64,000 nt of DNA. Source: Dryocola clanedunensis_A (GTDB lineage: Bacteria > Pseudomonadota > Gammaproteobacteria > Enterobacterales > Enterobacteriaceae). Location: NCBI GenBank assembly GCA_038405435.1, contig JBBYHZ010000008.1; one strand, 5' to 3'. The translations under genes were made by a program, and so were the position numbers. Positions 41,826 to 50,776 of this stretch are shown in pieces. The first letter of the stretch is position 1. Each line of letters starts with the position of its first letter. The notes below the pieces were generated by a model. That model ran no database searches. It was not told the DNA's origin and was given only the letters and a program-made list of their open reading frames with translations.

Positions 41826-42023
41826 ATGTCTGAACAAACCGTTGTAAACTGTCCTGGCTGCGGCAGAGCCGTGATCTGGAATGAAACCAGCCCTTACCGT
41901 CCATTTTGCAGCAAGCGCTGCCAGCTGATTGATTTAGGCGAATGGGCTGCAGAAGAAAAACGCATCCCCAGCAGCAGCGACCTTTCCGACAGCGACGGCT
42001 GGAGCGAAGAACAGCATGACTGA
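41826..42023 (+). CDS. yacG: DNA gyrase inhibitor YacG (zinc protein)
   Basis: A 65-aa zinc protein reported to bind GyrB and inhibit gyrase. The four-cysteine site is Cys9 and Cys12 (NCPGCGR) with Cys28 and Cys32 (FCSKRCQ). An acidic, flexible C-terminal tail follows. A ribosome-binding site (AAGGAGG) lies just upstream. It ends the coaE-zapD-yacG operon. Confidence 0.95.
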   Translation: MSEQTVVNCPGCGRAVIWNETSPYRPFCSKRCQLIDLGEWAAEEKRIPSSSDLSDSDGWSEEQHD

Positions 42024-42155
42024 TGCCTTACCTCAAACGTTTGAGAAACAATGAGGTATAACCAGAGAAATAAACCACGAAATTCAATTCATTGCTTTTC
42101 GGCTAATAACCACAAAGCAGGAAAACCACGCTTTCTCCTTCTTTGTCAGCAATCT

Positions 42156-42184
42156 CAGCAGCCTTAAGGCTGCTGAAGTTTTTT
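42156..42184 (+). terminator. Terminator after yacG, overlapping mutT 3' end
   Basis: CAGCAGCC-TTAA-GGCTGCTG (42156-42175) is followed by six T residues (42179-42184) on the + strand, marking the end of the coaE operon. The stem overlaps the last codons and stop of convergent mutT. Confidence 0.8.
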
Positions 42185-42553
42185 AACGACGGGTTCGTTG
42201 GCGGGAGGGAATTCGCTGGCGACCAGTTCATTCACCGCAATCCATTGCCCCTGCTGTCCTTCTCTGCCCCAGGGCTCGCCCTGCCAGCCGTCCACCATAA
42301 AGAACCAAAGCGTGATATGCAGCCCATCTTTTTCCCAGACGATGGTTTCATAGCGCGAAAAGCTCGTGGCTGTGATACCAATTTCCTCTTCCAGCTCTCT
42401 GACCAGCGCCTGCTCGGGCGTTTCATCGGCTTCAATTTTGCCGCCCGGGAATTCCAGTTTATTCGCCATATGCACATCGGCGGGACGTCGCGTGATAAAA
42501 ACTTCACCCTGCGGATTGCGAATTATCCCGGCGGCAATTTTCAACTGTTTCAT
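42164..42553 (-). CDS. mutT: 8-oxo-dGTP diphosphatase MutT
   Basis: Hydrolyses 8-oxo-dGTP and related oxidised nucleotides, preventing A:T to C:G transversions. It is 129 aa, a single Nudix domain. The Nudix box reads GGKIEADETPEQALVREL followed by EEEIGI, with the metal-binding glutamates intact. It lies downstream of secA but is separated from it by a terminator, so it needs its own or read-through transcription. Confidence 0.97.
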   Translation of the reverse strand: MKQLKIAAGIIRNPQGEVFITRRPADVHMANKLEFPGGKIEADETPEQALVRELEEEIGITATSFSRYETIVWEKDGLHITLWFFMVDGWQGEPWGREGQQGQWIAVNELVASEFPPANEPVVKKLQQP

Positions 42554-42574
42554 TTTTGTTCAGATGATCCCTGT

Positions 42575-42598
42575 AAAAAAGGCGCAGCAAGCTGCGCC
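42575..42598 (-). terminator. secA terminator
   Basis: On the - strand GGCGCAGC-TT-GCTGCGCC followed by six T residues, about 20 bp after the secA stop codon. Confidence 0.85.
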
Positions 42599-42617
42599 TT
42601 TATCTTTCAGTAGGTGC

Positions 42618-45323
42618 TTAGCTCAGACGGCCGTGGCACTGCTTAAATTTCTTACCGGAACCGCATGGGCACGGATCGTTACGGCCCACTTTGCGCTCAC
42701 CGGATTCTGCTGCCAGTTCCTGTGCTGCCTGTGTTTCTGAGTCGACGTGGCTCAGCTGCTGCATCTGGGCCAGACGCTCGGCCTCTTCGCGGCGCTGCTG
42801 CTCCATCGCCTCCACTTCTTCCGGCATGCGAACCTGGACTTTACACAGCGTGCTGATGACTTCGTACTTCAGCGATTCAAGCATGGCCGCAAACATCGAG
42901 AAGGACTCGCGCTTGTATTCCTGCTTCGGATCCTTCTGCGCGTAGCCGCGCAGGTGGATACCCTGACGCAGGTAGTCCATTGCTGCCAGATGCTCTTTCC
43001 ACAGGGAATCCAGAGTCTGCAGCATGACGCCTTTCTCAAAGTGACGCATCATCTCGACGCCGACCACTTCCTCTTTACGCTGATAAACTTCTATCGCGTT
43101 CTGCAGAATGCGCTCACGCAGCGTCTCTTCATGCAGCTCTGGCTCTTTGTCCAGCCACTCTTTGATTGGCATATCGAGGTCGAAGTCATTTTTCAGACGC
43201 TCTTCCAGACCCTGTACGTCCCACATCTCTTCCAGCGACTGCGGCGGGATGTGCGCATCAATCGTGGTTTTAAACACATCTTCACGGATGCTGCTGATGG
43301 TTTCGCTAACGTCGCTCACGTCCAGCAGTTCGTTACGCTGGGAGTAAATCGCGCGACGCTGGTCATTTGCCACGTCATCGTATTCCAGCAGCTGCTTACG
43401 AATATCGAAGTTGCGGCTTTCTACCTTACGCTGGGCGTTAGCAATCGCTTTGGTGACCCACGGGTGTTCAATCGCTTCGCCAGGCTTCATACCCAGTTTG
43501 CGCATCATGCTGGAAACGCGATCTGAGGCAAAAATACGCATCAGGGCGTCTTCCATCGACAGGTAGAAACGAGAAGAACCCGCATCACCCTGACGACCAG
43601 CACGGCCGCGCAGCTGGTTATCGATACGGCGGGATTCGTGACGCTCGGTACCAATGATGTGCAGACCACCGGATGCCAGAACAGCGTCGTGGCGAATCTG
43701 CCAGTCGGCTTTGATCTGGGCGATTTGCTCAGGGGTTGGATCTTCAAGCTGAGCAACTTCTTCCTGCCAGCTGCCGCCCAGTACGATATCCGTACCACGA
43801 CCCGCCATGTTGGTTGCGATAGTCACTGCCGCCGGGTAACCCGCCTGGGCAACGATGCCTGCTTCGTTAGCGTGGAATTTGGCGTTCAGAACGTTGTGCT
43901 TGATACCTGCTTTCGTCAGCTCAGCGGAAACCACTTCGGATTTCTCGATGGAGATGGTACCCACCAGAACGGGCTGGCCGTTGGTAGTCCGCTCTTTGAT
44001 GTCTTCGATGATAGCGCCGATTTTATCCAGCTCGGTCATGTAGACCAGGTCAGGCATGTCCTTACGGATCATCGGACGGTTCGTTGGCACCACGATGGTA
44101 TCAAGTTTGTAGATCGAGCTGAATTCGAACGCTTCGGTGTCCGCGGTACCGGTCATACCGGCCAGTTTCTCATACAGACGGAAGTAGTTCTGGAAGGTGA
44201 TAGACGCCAGCGTCTGGTTTTCGTTCTGGATATCCACGCCTTCTTTGGCTTCGACAGCCTGGTGCAGACCATCAGACCAGCGGCGACCCTGCATGGTACG
44301 GCCGGTGTGCTCATCAACGATGATGACTTCGCCATCTTTGACGATGTAGTCAACGTCGCGGGTGAACAGCACGTGGGCGCGCAGCGCGGCGGTTACATGG
44401 TGCATCAGCATAATGTTAGTTGGCGAGTACAGAGACTCGCCCTCTTCCATCATGCCTTCGTTCATCAGCAGCTCTTCAATCAGAACCAGACCGCGCTCGG
44501 TGAGGTTAACCTGACGAGATTTTTCATCCACGGAGAAGTGGCCTTCACCTTCGAAGGTGTCGGAATCTTCTTTTTCCTGACGGATCAGGTGCGGGATGAT
44601 TTTATTCACTTTTTTGTACAGCTCGGAGCTGTCTTCGGCCGGGCCGGAGATGATCAGCGGCGTACGGGCCTCATCGATAAGGATTGAGTCAACCTCATCC
44701 ACCAGCGCGTAATGCAGTTTGCGCTGCACGCGCTCTTCCGGGCTAAATGCCATATTGTCGCGAAGATAGTCAAAACCGTACTCGTTGTTGGTACCGTAGG
44801 TGATGTCAGCTGCATAAGCTTCACGCTTCGCCGGTGCTGGCATGCCTGGCAGGTTGATGCCAACGCTCAGCCCAAGGAACTCGAACAGCGGACGGTTGTT
44901 TTCGGCATCTCGCTGGGCAAGATAGTCGTTCACGGTAATAACGTGTACGCCTTTACCGCTTAACGCATTCAAATAGGCAGGCAGCGTCGCAGTCAGCGTT
45001 TTACCTTCACCCGTACGCATTTCCGCGATGCAGCGGTCGTTCAGCACCATACCGCCAAGCAGCTGCACGTCGAAGTGGCGCATGCCGAACACACGCTTAC
45101 TTGCTTCACGCACAACGGCAAAGGCCTCTGGAATTAAAGTTTCCAGCACTTCGCCCTTTTCAAGACGGGCGCGAAACTCAACGGTTTTCGCCTTCAGCTC
45201 ATCGTCGGTGAGCTTTTCCATGGTCGGTTCCAGACCGTTGATCATGGTCACAACTTTACGCATACGACGTAAAGTACGGTCGTTCCGACTACCAAAGACT
45301 TTAGTTAATAACTTGATTAGCAT
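42618..45323 (-). CDS. secA: Preprotein translocase ATPase SecA
   Basis: Motor that pushes unfolded preproteins through SecYEG; 901 aa. Walker A MRTGEGKTLTATLP, DEAD-type Walker B VDEVDSILIDEARTP, helicase motif QLRGRAGRQGDAGSSRF and the C-terminal zinc site CPCGSGKKFKQCH are intact. It lies 66 bp after secM. In E. coli that gap folds to hide the secA ribosome-binding site until SecM stalls the ribosome. Confidence 0.98.
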   Translation of the reverse strand: MLIKLLTKVFGSRNDRTLRRMRKVVTMINGLEPTMEKLTDDELKAKTVEFRARLEKGEVLETLIPEAFAVVREASKRVFGMRHFDVQLLGGMVLNDRCIAEMRTGEGKTLTATLPAYLNALSGKGVHVITVNDYLAQRDAENNRPLFEFLGLSVGINLPGMPAPAKREAYAADITYGTNNEYGFDYLRDNMAFSPEERVQRKLHYALVDEVDSILIDEARTPLIISGPAEDSSELYKKVNKIIPHLIRQEKEDSDTFEGEGHFSVDEKSRQVNLTERGLVLIEELLMNEGMMEEGESLYSPTNIMLMHHVTAALRAHVLFTRDVDYIVKDGEVIIVDEHTGRTMQGRRWSDGLHQAVEAKEGVDIQNENQTLASITFQNYFRLYEKLAGMTGTADTEAFEFSSIYKLDTIVVPTNRPMIRKDMPDLVYMTELDKIGAIIEDIKERTTNGQPVLVGTISIEKSEVVSAELTKAGIKHNVLNAKFHANEAGIVAQAGYPAAVTIATNMAGRGTDIVLGGSWQEEVAQLEDPTPEQIAQIKADWQIRHDAVLASGGLHIIGTERHESRRIDNQLRGRAGRQGDAGSSRFYLSMEDALMRIFASDRVSSMMRKLGMKPGEAIEHPWVTKAIANAQRKVESRNFDIRKQLLEYDDVANDQRRAIYSQRNELLDVSDVSETISSIREDVFKTTIDAHIPPQSLEEMWDVQGLEERLKNDFDLDMPIKEWLDKEPELHEETLRERILQNAIEVYQRKEEVVGVEMMRHFEKGVMLQTLDSLWKEHLAAMDYLRQGIHLRGYAQKDPKQEYKRESFSMFAAMLESLKYEVISTLCKVQVRMPEEVEAMEQQRREEAERLAQMQQLSHVDSETQAAQELAAESGERKVGRNDPCPCGSGKKFKQCHGRLS

Positions 45324-45389
45324 AATAAATTCTCAAACGCCTGCTCAAAGCAGATCGACAAATGGTGTTATAATATAAGGATATTTTGT

Positions 45390-45893
45390 TTAGCTGAGGC
45401 GTTCGGGACCGGCGCGGATCCCCTGCACCTGGCTTATCCACAGCGCGGGCATAAATGTCGCGACTGCGGGGCGCTGCCAGAGTGAAATGCGGCGGACAAT
45501 GACGGGTGGCTTGCTTTCCTGGGTAAGCAACGCGTTGAGCGTATCCAGTAAAGCGAGATGCTGAGCCTGAAGGGGCAGACTCTCTTCCACAGGTAGCACC
45601 TGAGGCGCCATGGCAAAAGAGAGGTGGCGAATAACCGTACGAATGGCATGCTGATGCCAGTAATCCACGGTAAACGTCGGTCGCCGGGTGCTTTCCTGCA
45701 ATAATACAAGGCTATTGAAGCTGACCTGGTTAAGATAGTCCTGCGAGCTGGCAGAGGTTTCCGCCGGGGTTGCATGTTCGGTATTTCCGCTGAGCGCAGG
45801 CATGCCAAAACTCGCCGCGACCATCCCCAACAGGAGATGCGGCCAGAAATAACGTCTGCCAAATTGTCGCCAACGATTTAGAATACCAATCAC
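45390..45893 (-). CDS. secM: SecM, secretion monitor with ribosome-arrest motif
   Basis: Regulatory leader protein whose translation arrest raises secA expression when Sec export is low. It is 167 aa with GTG start 45893. A signal peptide-like N-terminus (RRYFWPHLLLGMVAASFG) leads to a poorly conserved middle. The C-terminal arrest motif is complete: Phe147, Trp152-Ile153 and Gly158-Ile-Arg-Ala-Gly-Pro163, in FMPALWISQVQGIRAGP. Only spacer residues differ from the E. coli motif. It is divergent from the DUF721 gene with only 22 bp between starts. Confidence 0.95.
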   Translation of the reverse strand: MIGILNRWRQFGRRYFWPHLLLGMVAASFGMPALSGNTEHATPAETSASSQDYLNQVSFNSLVLLQESTRRPTFTVDYWHQHAIRTVIRHLSFAMAPQVLPVEESLPLQAQHLALLDTLNALLTQESKPPVIVRRISLWQRPAVATFMPALWISQVQGIRAGPERLS

Positions 45894-45915
45894 TTTTTCC
45901 GCCGGAGCTTAATGT

Positions 45916-46425
45916 ATGCGCGATAGTCGCCCGCAATCTTTAGAAATTCTGTTCGACGAGGCCGGTGCAAAGAGCGTTTTACAAAACGTACAGCAGCGCG
46001 CGACGGCCTTGCTGCGGCTCAACCATGCAGTGAGAGGCATATTGCCTGCTCAGTTGCATCCCTGGTGCCGGGTTGCAAACTTCCGACAGGGAGTTCTCGT
46101 TATCGAAACGGCGAATGCCAGCTGGTTGATGCGATTACGCTATGAACAATCCACGCTGCTAAGTGCATTACGCGCACAAATACTACCATCATTGACGTCA
46201 ATCGACATCAGGATTAATCCCTCGCTGGCGGCAATTGGCAATGATTCCGTACAAGAAAACAGCATTCAGATGCCAAACGGACAGTTTGAGGTCAATCGGG
46301 AATTAAGCGAGCAGAGTGCGGAGGCATTACGAGAGGTGGCTAAACGTAGCCCGGAAAAACTGAGAGCAGCGATAGAACGACTGGCTTCATTGGCCGGAGA
46401 GAGTACCAATAAAAACCAGTCGTAA
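45916..46425 (+). CDS. DUF721/DciA-like protein
   Basis: A 169-aa protein with no signal or membrane segment. The middle (about 20-100) resembles the DUF721/DciA fold: LHPWCRVANFRQGVLVIETA, then NASWLMRLRYEQSTLLSALR and IDIRINPSL. DciA is a helicase-loading partner in many bacteria that lack DnaC, but enterobacteria normally use DnaC, so its role here is not clear. It lies between lpxC and secM on the opposite strand. Leftward lpxC-secM transcripts would therefore be antisense to it. Confidence 0.72.
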   Translation: MRDSRPQSLEILFDEAGAKSVLQNVQQRATALLRLNHAVRGILPAQLHPWCRVANFRQGVLVIETANASWLMRLRYEQSTLLSALRAQILPSLTSIDIRINPSLAAIGNDSVQENSIQMPNGQFEVNRELSEQSAEALREVAKRSPEKLRAAIERLASLAGESTNKNQS

Positions 46426-46440
46426 TCGTGAGCGTTGGCG

Positions 46441-47358
46441 TTACGCCAGCACCATAGTCGGTGCTTTAAATGCCAGCGGAAGTTCAGCGTCGTCTTCGAA
46501 GGTTGCCCATTCCCAGGCTTCCTGCTTCGCTAACACTGCCTGCAACAGTTTGTTGTTCAGGGCATGACCCGATTTATAGGCGGTAAACGCGCCGATAATA
46601 TTGTGGCCACACATGAACAAGTCACCGATGGCATCCAGCATTTTGTGACGAACGAATTCGTCTTCAAAACGCAGGCCGTCTTCGTTCAGTACGCGATAAT
46701 CGTCAACAACGATGGCACAATCGAAGCTGCCGCCCAGGCACAAACCACGGGACTGCAGATATTCGATATCACGCATAAAACCGAAAGTACGAGCACGGCT
46801 GATCTGGCGCATAAAGGCGTCAGCAGAGAAGTTCATGCTGTAACGCTGGGTGCTGGCATCAATCGCCGGATGGTTAAAGTCGATGGTAAAGTCCAACGAG
46901 AAACCATTGTACGGTCTGAATTCAGCCCATTTATCGCCATCTTCAACGCGAACCGTCTCTTTGACCCGCACAAATTTCTTCGCGCAGTTCAGTTCGTCAA
47001 TCCCGGCATCAAGCAGCAGGTAGACAAACGGCGCCGCACTACCGTCCATGATTGGAATTTCTGGCGCATCGACTTCAATAACAATATTGTCGATACCCAG
47101 CCCAGCCAGGGCGGCGTTAAGGTGCTCAACGGTAGAAATCCGCACATCGTGCTCGTTCACCAGGCAAGTACAGAGCATGGTATCACGCACGGATTTGGCA
47201 TCTGCCGGAAAATCTACCGGAGGATTCAAGTCAGTGCGACGATAGATGACCCCGGTATTGGCCGGCGCAGGGCGCAACGTCAGTGTGACCTTTTTGCCGG
47301 TATGTAAACCGACACCAGTCGCCTGAACGATACGTTTAAGTGTCCTTTGTTTGATCAT
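46441..47358 (-). CDS. lpxC: UDP-3-O-acyl-N-acetylglucosamine deacetylase
   Basis: Zinc enzyme for the committed step of lipid A synthesis. It is 305 aa. Zinc ligands are His in STVEHLNAALAG and His and Asp in FVRHKMLDAIGDLF; the GHNIIGAFTAYKSGHALN segment is intact. It is the last gene of the dcw-lpxC arrangement and is separated from ftsZ by 100 bp. In E. coli its level is set by FtsH proteolysis; the C-terminal LAFKAPTMVLA resembles the non-polar tail used there. Confidence 0.97.
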   Translation of the reverse strand: MIKQRTLKRIVQATGVGLHTGKKVTLTLRPAPANTGVIYRRTDLNPPVDFPADAKSVRDTMLCTCLVNEHDVRISTVEHLNAALAGLGIDNIVIEVDAPEIPIMDGSAAPFVYLLLDAGIDELNCAKKFVRVKETVRVEDGDKWAEFRPYNGFSLDFTIDFNHPAIDASTQRYSMNFSADAFMRQISRARTFGFMRDIEYLQSRGLCLGGSFDCAIVVDDYRVLNEDGLRFEDEFVRHKMLDAIGDLFMCGHNIIGAFTAYKSGHALNNKLLQAVLAKQEAWEWATFEDDAELPLAFKAPTMVLA

Positions 47359-47458
47359 CGTTTAATCTCGCCAAATTAACTATCCAACCGAAGTGTATAT
47401 CACTAACGGTGGGCCAGTTTAGCACAAAGAGCGGAGATGCCCAACTTCCGGTTTATTC

Positions 47459-48616
47459 TTAATCAGCTTGCTTACGCAGGAATGCTGGAATATCCAGGTA
47501 ATCAGGTTCTTTCGCGGTCTGTGGCGTATTGTCGTTAACCACTTTCGCAGCTGGTTTTTGCTCCTGAGTCAGGGGTGCCATACCGTGCTGCTGGTAGCGA
47601 TCCATAACAGGCTGCTGAACCTGCTGCTGCTTGTTGGTTACCAGAGTAATTTCTGGACGCTTGTCCATACCAATACCGGTAGCAACTACGGTCACGCGCA
47701 GTTCGTCGTTCATCTCTGGATCCAGAGAGGTACCGATAACCACGGTAGCGTTATCAGAGGCGAATGCACGGATAGTGTTACCCACGGTTTCAAACTCATC
47801 CAGACGCAGGTCGAAGCCAGCGGTGATGTTAACCAGCACGCCGCGCGCGCCAGACAGGTCGATATCTTCCAGCAGCGGGCTGGAGATAGCCATTTCGGCC
47901 GCTTCTTCTGCACGGTCTTCACCGCTGGCAACGCCGGAGCCCATCATGGCATAACCCATTTCGGACATCACGGTACGCACGTCAGCGAAGTCGACGTTCA
48001 TCAGACCCGGACGAGTAATCAGTTCTGCAATACCCTGCACCGCCCCTTTCAGCACGTCGTTTGCCGCACCGAATGCATCCAGCAGAGAGATGCCACGACC
48101 CAGCACTTTCAGCAGCTTGTCGTTTGGAATGGTGATCAGGGAGTCCACATGCTTGGACAACTCGGCGATACCCTGCTCCGCAAAAGCCATGCGCTTCTTA
48201 CCTTCGAAGTTGAAAGGCTTGGTCACAACGGCAACGGTCAGGATACCCAAATCTTTTGCTACTTCGGCAACAACAGGTGCTGCACCAGTACCGGTACCAC
48301 CGCCCATGCCCGCAGCGATAAATACCATGTCAGCCCCTTCGAGAGCTGCACGTAACGCATCACGGTCTTCTTCCGCAGCGGTACGGCCCACTTCAGGGTT
48401 GGCTCCAGCGCCCAGACCTTTGGTAACAGCATTACCAATCTGGATAGTCTGGCCTACAGCAGTCTTACGTAACGCCTGCGCGTCGGTATTGACTGCGAAG
48501 AATTCAACGCCTTCGATGCGCTCGCGCACCATGTGTTCAACGGCATTACCGCCGCCGCCACCGACGCCGATGACTTTAATCACCGCGTCGTTGGTCAGTT
48601 CCATAGGTTCAAACAT
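47459..48616 (-). CDS. ftsZ: Cell division GTPase FtsZ
   Basis: Tubulin homologue that forms the Z ring; 385 aa. The N-terminal GVGGGGGNAVEHM, tubulin signature GGGTGTGAAPV and T7 loop segment NVDFADVRTVMSEMG are present. A variable Gln-rich linker leads to the C-terminal peptide DYLDIPAFLRKQAD that binds FtsA, ZipA and ZapD. It follows ftsA after 63 bp. Confidence 0.98.
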   Translation of the reverse strand: MFEPMELTNDAVIKVIGVGGGGGNAVEHMVRERIEGVEFFAVNTDAQALRKTAVGQTIQIGNAVTKGLGAGANPEVGRTAAEEDRDALRAALEGADMVFIAAGMGGGTGTGAAPVVAEVAKDLGILTVAVVTKPFNFEGKKRMAFAEQGIAELSKHVDSLITIPNDKLLKVLGRGISLLDAFGAANDVLKGAVQGIAELITRPGLMNVDFADVRTVMSEMGYAMMGSGVASGEDRAEEAAEMAISSPLLEDIDLSGARGVLVNITAGFDLRLDEFETVGNTIRAFASDNATVVIGTSLDPEMNDELRVTVVATGIGMDKRPEITLVTNKQQQVQQPVMDRYQQHGMAPLTQEQKPAAKVVNDNTPQTAKEPDYLDIPAFLRKQAD

Positions 48617-48679
48617 AGTTTCTCTCCGTTTTGTGCCTGTCGCCTGAGACCGCTAATTTTGTCCGGTCTCTTATAAAAT

Positions 48680-49936
48680 TTAAAACTCTTTTCTCAGCCA
48701 GCTGTTGAATCGCTTAACCCACGAGCTGACGGAGGTGCGTTTTTCCACTTCTGCTTCACCACTGAGATGAGACTCCTTCCCGTAGTGCAGCAAGCCAACG
48801 GCAGTCGAGTAGTACGACTCCTGGGCGTAATCAGTCAGGCCAGTAATATTTAACGGCTGTCCTATACGTACCTGCGTATGGAACACGCGTTGAGCACAGG
48901 CCGCAAGGCCTTCAATCTGTGCCGCGCCGCCGGTTAACACAATCCCCGCCGCCAGGTGGTGCTTCACACCCTGCTGGCGAAGCTGCTCTTGTAACTGCAA
49001 TATCTCTTCATTGACCAGGTTTAACAGCTCGGTATAGCGCGGCTCAATGACTTCAGCAAGCGTCTGACGTTGCAGGCTGCGAGGGGGACGCCCACCCACG
49101 CTTGGCACCTCTACGTTCTCGTCTTTGCCAACAATCGACCCCAGCGCACAACCGTGGCGGACTTTAATGGCTTCGGCATCGCTTGGCGGCGTACCGAAGG
49201 CATAAGCGATATCACTGGTCACCACGTTTCCTGCATAAGGGATAACTTTGGTGTGGCGCAGCGCGCCGCCAGTGTAAACCGCGATATCCATTGTACCACC
49301 ACCGATATCAACTACGCAGACACCTAATTCACGTTCGTCTTCTGTTAATACGGCATAGCTTGCTGCCAGTCCGGCGAAAATGAGTTGGTCAACTTTAAGA
49401 CCACAACGTTCAACGGCTTTAACAATGTTTTTTGCCATATCGTTATGGCAGGTGATCAAATGCACTTTGGCCTGCATGCGCACACCCGATAACCCTACCG
49501 GATTTTTGATCCCTTCTTGATAATCGATGGCGTATTCCTGCGGGATAACATGCAGAACGCGATGTTCGTCACGAACGCGCACCGATTTTGCGGTATGAAC
49601 GACGTTTTCGACGTCTTCCTGCGTCACCTCTTCTTCAGAGATAGGCACCATACCAATTTCGTTCTGGCAGCTAATATGTTTGCCTGACAGCGCCAGATAG
49701 ACCGAAGAAATCTGGCAGTCCGCCATCAGTTCCGCCTGGTCAATCGCGCGCTGCACGCATTTCACGACCGATTCAAGATCGTTTACGCCACCTTTGTCCA
49801 TACCACGGGATGGACAGCTACCCACACCGATAATATTGACCATACCGTCGGGCAGAACTTCCCCTACTAAAGCGGCGACCTTCGCGGTCCCGATCTCCAG
49901 TCCTACTACCAGTTTTCTGTCCGTCGCCTTGATCAT
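48680..49936 (-). CDS. ftsA: Cell division protein FtsA
   Basis: Actin-like protein that anchors FtsZ to the membrane and recruits later division proteins. It is 418 aa. ATP-binding motifs are GLEIGTAKVAALVGE and VVDIGGGTMDIAVY. The C-terminal membrane-targeting helix is in VKRFNSWLRKEF. It starts two bases after ftsQ ends. Confidence 0.98.
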   Translation of the reverse strand: MIKATDRKLVVGLEIGTAKVAALVGEVLPDGMVNIIGVGSCPSRGMDKGGVNDLESVVKCVQRAIDQAELMADCQISSVYLALSGKHISCQNEIGMVPISEEEVTQEDVENVVHTAKSVRVRDEHRVLHVIPQEYAIDYQEGIKNPVGLSGVRMQAKVHLITCHNDMAKNIVKAVERCGLKVDQLIFAGLAASYAVLTEDERELGVCVVDIGGGTMDIAVYTGGALRHTKVIPYAGNVVTSDIAYAFGTPPSDAEAIKVRHGCALGSIVGKDENVEVPSVGGRPPRSLQRQTLAEVIEPRYTELLNLVNEEILQLQEQLRQQGVKHHLAAGIVLTGGAAQIEGLAACAQRVFHTQVRIGQPLNITGLTDYAQESYYSTAVGLLHYGKESHLSGEAEVEKRTSVSSWVKRFNSWLRKEF

Positions 49937-49938
49937 TG

Positions 49939-50775
49939 TTATTCTGCCTGTGCCTGATTCTGTTGCTGATTAGGATTAGCGTCCTGTACGGGAGCGGGCT
50001 GCCAGCCCACCGCCGCGCCAGAGTCATACCGCAAGTCGACGTAGCTTACCTGCTTGCCATCGGCTTGTTCCTGCTGTTGCAGAATGGGATACAATTCCAC
50101 AAAGCGACTCAGGCGTTTCATCGTATCGCCCCGGCCAAGATTAAGTTTGATGCCGTTGTTCAGCGTCAGCTGCCAGGAACGACGAGCGGTCATTGCCGCT
50201 TCTTTCAACGTAAATTTATCCTTTGCCAGCACTTCGCCCATTGCGCGATAGCCCTGCAACACTTCACCTTCACTCCCTTCCGGGCCAGATAACATCGGTA
50301 AAGTCTGCTTTCCTGTGCGTTCTGCCGGCACGCTGAAGGAATTACCTTCGGCGTCAATCATATGCTGATCATTCCAGCGCGCGATGGGAACAAATTCAAC
50401 CAGATGAATCTTCAATTCGTCCGGCCACTGCTTTCTTACACTCGCCTGTTTAATCCACGGCAGACGTTCGATCTGCTGCTGGATGATATTCACATCCTGG
50501 GTCATAAAGGTGCCCGGGGGCCCCAGCGCCAGGATGGACTGGCGAATATCGTCGTTGCGCGTGTAGTGTCTGTCACCCGTGACAACCAGCTTAGAGAGCG
50601 GCAGACGCTGAGCATCTTCCATCCAGCCGACCACAATCCAGCCGCCGATAAACACCGTAAACAGCACCGCGCTCAGGAAGATAATGCCTGCCAGGCGCCC
50701 GCCGTTACTGCGACGACTGCTGCTGGCTGCTTGTTCTTCCTCGCGGTTACGCGCATTCAGGGCTGCCTGTGACAT
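49939..50775 (-). CDS. ftsQ: Cell division protein FtsQ
   Basis: Bitopic inner-membrane protein that bridges early and late division proteins via FtsB and FtsL. It is 278 aa with a short cytoplasmic part, one membrane segment (LAGIIFLSAVLFTVFIGGWI) and a periplasmic POTRA domain (SKLVVTGDRHYTRNDDI) followed by a beta domain. The Gln-rich C-terminal tail is variable. It lies one base after ddlB. Confidence 0.97.
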   Translation of the reverse strand: MSQAALNARNREEEQAASSSRRSNGGRLAGIIFLSAVLFTVFIGGWIVVGWMEDAQRLPLSKLVVTGDRHYTRNDDIRQSILALGPPGTFMTQDVNIIQQQIERLPWIKQASVRKQWPDELKIHLVEFVPIARWNDQHMIDAEGNSFSVPAERTGKQTLPMLSGPEGSEGEVLQGYRAMGEVLAKDKFTLKEAAMTARRSWQLTLNNGIKLNLGRGDTMKRLSRFVELYPILQQQEQADGKQVSYVDLRYDSGAAVGWQPAPVQDANPNQQQNQAQAE

Positions 50776-50776
50776 A

